Assembly: GCA_964460075.1 (NCBI GenBank)
Contig: CAYWPC010000002.1
Span: 62,001-126,000 of the forward strand
From: JAMBLL01 sp964460075
GTDB taxonomy: Bacteria; Actinomycetota; Acidimicrobiia; Spongiisociales; UBA5794
Length of the DNA: 64,000 nucleotides
Direction: 5' to 3'
Shown here: piece after piece, positions 61,965 through 64,000 of the stretch
How positions within the stretch are numbered: the stretch's first letter is position 1
Layout: every line of letters begins with the position of its first letter
The notes under the pieces: model-generated
The model's input: only the letters and a program-made list of their open reading frames with translations
What the model was told of the DNA's origin: nothing
The model's database searches: none
Program-made: the position numbers and the translations under genes

Positions 61965-62127
61965 TTCGTCGGCGTCCCTGCAAAGCTCCAGTCCTAACAC
62001 GACCCCGAGGCCACGCCGAATCACGTGTGCGATGGAAAAGTCGCTGACGGTTCGGGCCATGAGCATCTTCCAAGTGTGCAACTAGTATTCCCAATCGATT
62101 CGTAGACACAGACTCGGGAGGGACAGC

Positions 62128-62712
62128 GTGGCCGACTGGAGGTACGTGGGAGAGATCACGCTGCTGCAGATGCAGCTCTACCCCATGACAGGCAAGGGAG
62201 GGTATGACCTGCGCGCACTCGTCGAGGCAGACCGACTGCGACTGACCCCCGACGGAGCCTTTGGACTCTCGCAGCACGCATGGATCGTCGATAGGCATCA
62301 TCGCCACCATCCAGACGCCAGGCGCTGGGACACATCCAAAACACTCTCCTTCGGCTTCACTGCACACTACGACCACATGTGGAGCCTGTTCCGCAAGACA
62401 CCGCTCGGACAGGCCGGCGAGAACGTGATCGTCAAGACGGACGAGATGCTGACAATCGATGACTTAGCAGGCGGGTTGATGATCGAGACGCGGGACGGCA
62501 CAATCGAGTTGACCTCTCCTGAGGTTGCGGAGCCCTGCGTGGAGTTCACTCGATTCCTGACCGGACGTGAGAATGCCGACGCTAGGGATCTGAAACCCTG
62601 GCGCGAGAGGCTCCGTAACGGCGTTCGTGGCTACGTTGTGGGCATCGACGGTGCTGATCCCTTCGAGATCGCTCCAGGAGACCGGCTCTCGGTTCGCCCG
62701 CTAGAAGATTGA
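62128..62712 (+). CDS. MOSC-domain-like protein
   Basis: 194 residues, GTG start behind CGGGAGGG. WRYVGEITLLQMQLYPMTGKGGYDL at the N-terminus, a possible sulfur-carrying Cys in EPCVEFTRFLTG, then LRNGVRGYVVGIDG and IAPGDRLSVRPLED fit the MOSC beta-barrel (molybdenum cofactor sulfurase C-terminal) family. These bind or transfer sulfur or Moco-bound substrates. Monocistronic; the preceding 160 bases hold no recognised signal. Confidence 0.72.
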   Translation: MADWRYVGEITLLQMQLYPMTGKGGYDLRALVEADRLRLTPDGAFGLSQHAWIVDRHHRHHPDARRWDTSKTLSFGFTAHYDHMWSLFRKTPLGQAGENVIVKTDEMLTIDDLAGGLMIETRDGTIELTSPEVAEPCVEFTRFLTGRENADARDLKPWRERLRNGVRGYVVGIDGADPFEIAPGDRLSVRPLED

Positions 62713-62830
62713 TCGGTCCAAGACCGGCGCTCCACAGCCGTACGGACATCTCACCAACGATGCGGATAGGCCATCCGGCGCGAGCGGATCGCGACCCACC
62801 GACGACCGTGCACTCGCGTCTGGCTGGAAA

Positions 62831-63376
62831 TCAGCCGCTCACGTTCGACGCAATCGTGAGCTCTCCTCCGTCGATGTTCCCCAACACCGTGACGTACCCC
62901 TCAGACCAGCGCGTGTCGCCCTCTTGACGAAGGTCACCACCGGGCAGCGCATCCGGGTTGGTGATGACGACGCTCACACCAGCACATTGCGGTGGGTAGG
63001 ACTCTGCGAGCAGTTCGCACAGGCGCGACTGGCCTCGGACCGATACGAAAAAGCCGCGGACAGCAACGACCTGTGTTCCTTCGTAGGAGATCGCCTCGGA
63101 GATGCCAATTCCACCGTCCACGACGAGGGCACTCGATACAGGCGCGTCGCCTCCACCAACCCCAGGGCCACGAGGAAGATCGCTATCGACTACCGCCCCG
63201 TCATCCGTAGTCGCCGCGTCGTCACAATTGGGGACATCTTGCGCGCACACGGCAACCGCTGAAAGTGCAACGTCGACATCTCCATCGTCTCTTCCTTGGC
63301 TCACCACCCATCCAAGCGCCACTGCACCCACAACTACGGCGATGGCGACCACCGCAAGAGCTCCTCTCGATCGCAT
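62831..63376 (-). CDS. Secreted/membrane-anchored actinobacterial protein of unknown function
   Basis: 181 residues from an ATG at 63376 behind AAGGG (an ATG at 63391 is an alternative). One N-terminal membrane segment (about 6-26), an acidic low-complexity stretch (30-75), then a domain with VRGFFVSVRGQSRLCELLAESYPPQCAGVSVVI and WSEGYVTVLGNIDGGELTI, a pattern recurrent in actinobacterial surface proteins. Two Cys could form a disulfide. Function unknown. Confidence 0.6.
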   Translation of the reverse strand: MRSRGALAVVAIAVVVGAVALGWVVSQGRDDGDVDVALSAVAVCAQDVPNCDDAATTDDGAVVDSDLPRGPGVGGGDAPVSSALVVDGGIGISEAISYEGTQVVAVRGFFVSVRGQSRLCELLAESYPPQCAGVSVVITNPDALPGGDLRQEGDTRWSEGYVTVLGNIDGGELTIASNVSG

Positions 63377-63642
63377 CACTGCACCCTTCATCCACAAAGC
63401 ACAACCTCTGGTCCCACATGAGACGATCATGACCACCCATCAGGTTCCCGCACATTTCCAATGCGTACGACCGAGGCGCAATCGCTTCTCACGGAGTCAT
63501 TGCCAGCGCCAATCGGGCCCGGTAGTTGGGCCACCCGACGCCGAGGGCAAGCACTTGGAGCGGATACAACCTACCCGCGCGTCAATCGCGCCCAATCAAC
63601 CCACCTAAGGTGACGGGATTGCTGCTAGGGAAGGAGCGCGCA

Positions 63643-63975
63643 ATGCCACAATTCATGATGGTCTACAAGGGTGAGGCCACCAACATGTCGGCTATGACCG
63701 AGCAAGAGGTGGCTGACGTGATGGCGGAGTGGGGGGCGTGGATCGAAAGGACCGGACCGGCGCTCCGAGACATCGGCAAGCCATTCGGCTCTGGAACGTC
63801 GATCATCGACGACGGTTCGCCCGGTTCGGCAGTCTCGCTCAACGGCTACTCGATCGTCGAAGCAGACGACATGACGGCAGCACATGCACTAGCCGACGGG
63901 CACCCATTTCTCAGTGAGGGCAAGGGAGACTACGCCATCGACGTGTACGAGCTCATGCCACTACCAGTCTTCTGA
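63643..63975 (+). CDS. YCII-related (DGPF-domain) protein
   Basis: 110 residues from the ATG at 63643 behind GGAAGGAG. MPQFMMVYKGEATNMSAMTEQEVADVMAEWGAWIERTG and YSIVEADDMTAAHALADGHPFLSEGKGDYAIDVYELMPL fit the YCII/DGPF dimeric ferredoxin-like fold. Such proteins are often encoded beside ECF sigma factors, but none is adjacent before the window ends. Function unknown. Confidence 0.85.
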   Translation: MPQFMMVYKGEATNMSAMTEQEVADVMAEWGAWIERTGPALRDIGKPFGSGTSIIDDGSPGSAVSLNGYSIVEADDMTAAHALADGHPFLSEGKGDYAIDVYELMPLPVF

Positions 63976-64000
63976 ACTCATCGCGACCACCGACGTCGGG

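Noticed and set aside
61725..62081. 118-residue minus-strand frame whose first 45 residues look fairly natural
   Set aside because: Most of it is antisense to the conserved ATPase domain of the histidine kinase; no family is recognised.

Overview
The window is a bacterial chromosome segment, moderately GC-rich by eye, almost certainly from an actinomycete-type lineage (Actinomycetota, possibly an Acidimicrobiia-like environmental group; the class is a guess). The main reason is gene order: parA-parB facing cwlM-trxA-trxB-(anti-sigma)-(ECF sigma)-(pseudokinase), with a pcnA/cca gene nearby, is the origin-proximal order of mycobacteria (there murJ-sigM-rsmA-trxB2-trxC-cwlM-parB-parA). The padR-ino1 pair, an F420/FMN split-barrel protein and many short-spaced or leaderless starts fit the same group.

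Layout. 1-7.5 kb: parAB and the convergent sigM-like/thioredoxin/CwlM operon, with a free-standing MurJ-tail-like pseudokinase but no MurJ. 7.5-12 kb: GNAT and HDAC-type deacetylase (divergent), an orphan PilT-like ATPase, zinc-ribbon RNase HI, CCA/poly(A) polymerase. 12-17.1 kb: argC-argB-argR-argG-argH behind a likely ARG box. 17.2-21.1 kb: arylamine N-acetyltransferase with a tiny Cys-rich ORF, cupin, hemolysin III, divergent cis-prenyltransferase, histidine phosphatase. 21.3-29.4 kb: BMP-type nucleoside ABC importer, adenine deaminase-like enzyme, pyrE, a membrane protein and endonuclease IV. 29.4-32.8 kb: ABC-F protein and the padR-ino1 operon with a large dyad operator. 32.9-40.8 kb: one-carbon/molybdenum block: fhs, mobA, fdhD and a formate dehydrogenase whose catalytic subunit has an in-frame TGA (selenocysteine) followed by a SECIS-like hairpin, and whose Fe-S part is a separate gene. 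40.9-45.4 kb: FDOR protein, panB, cupredoxin, RibD-like reductase, DUF192, MFS. 45.9-58.8 kb: a long single-direction sugar operon (DeoR, SIS isomerase, ABC importer without ATPase, GH114, GH4, DUF2723, tagatose-bisphosphate-type aldolase, two PfkB kinases, amidohydrolase), best read as uptake and breakdown of an alpha-galactosaminide or galactosyl polymer through tagatose phosphates. 58.9-64 kb: tRNA-Gly(CCC), an operon of a periplasmic binding protein and histidine kinase, and MOSC, secreted and YCII proteins.

The strongest structure outside genes is a family of five 44-bp near-perfect palindromes (29366, 31032, 40845, 41418, 58802), scattered over 30 kb, nearly all touching gene ends; one of them supplies the stop codon of a gene. 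The most striking protein-level observations are the selenocysteine codon, the split and permuted formate dehydrogenase, and the galactosamine-type operon.
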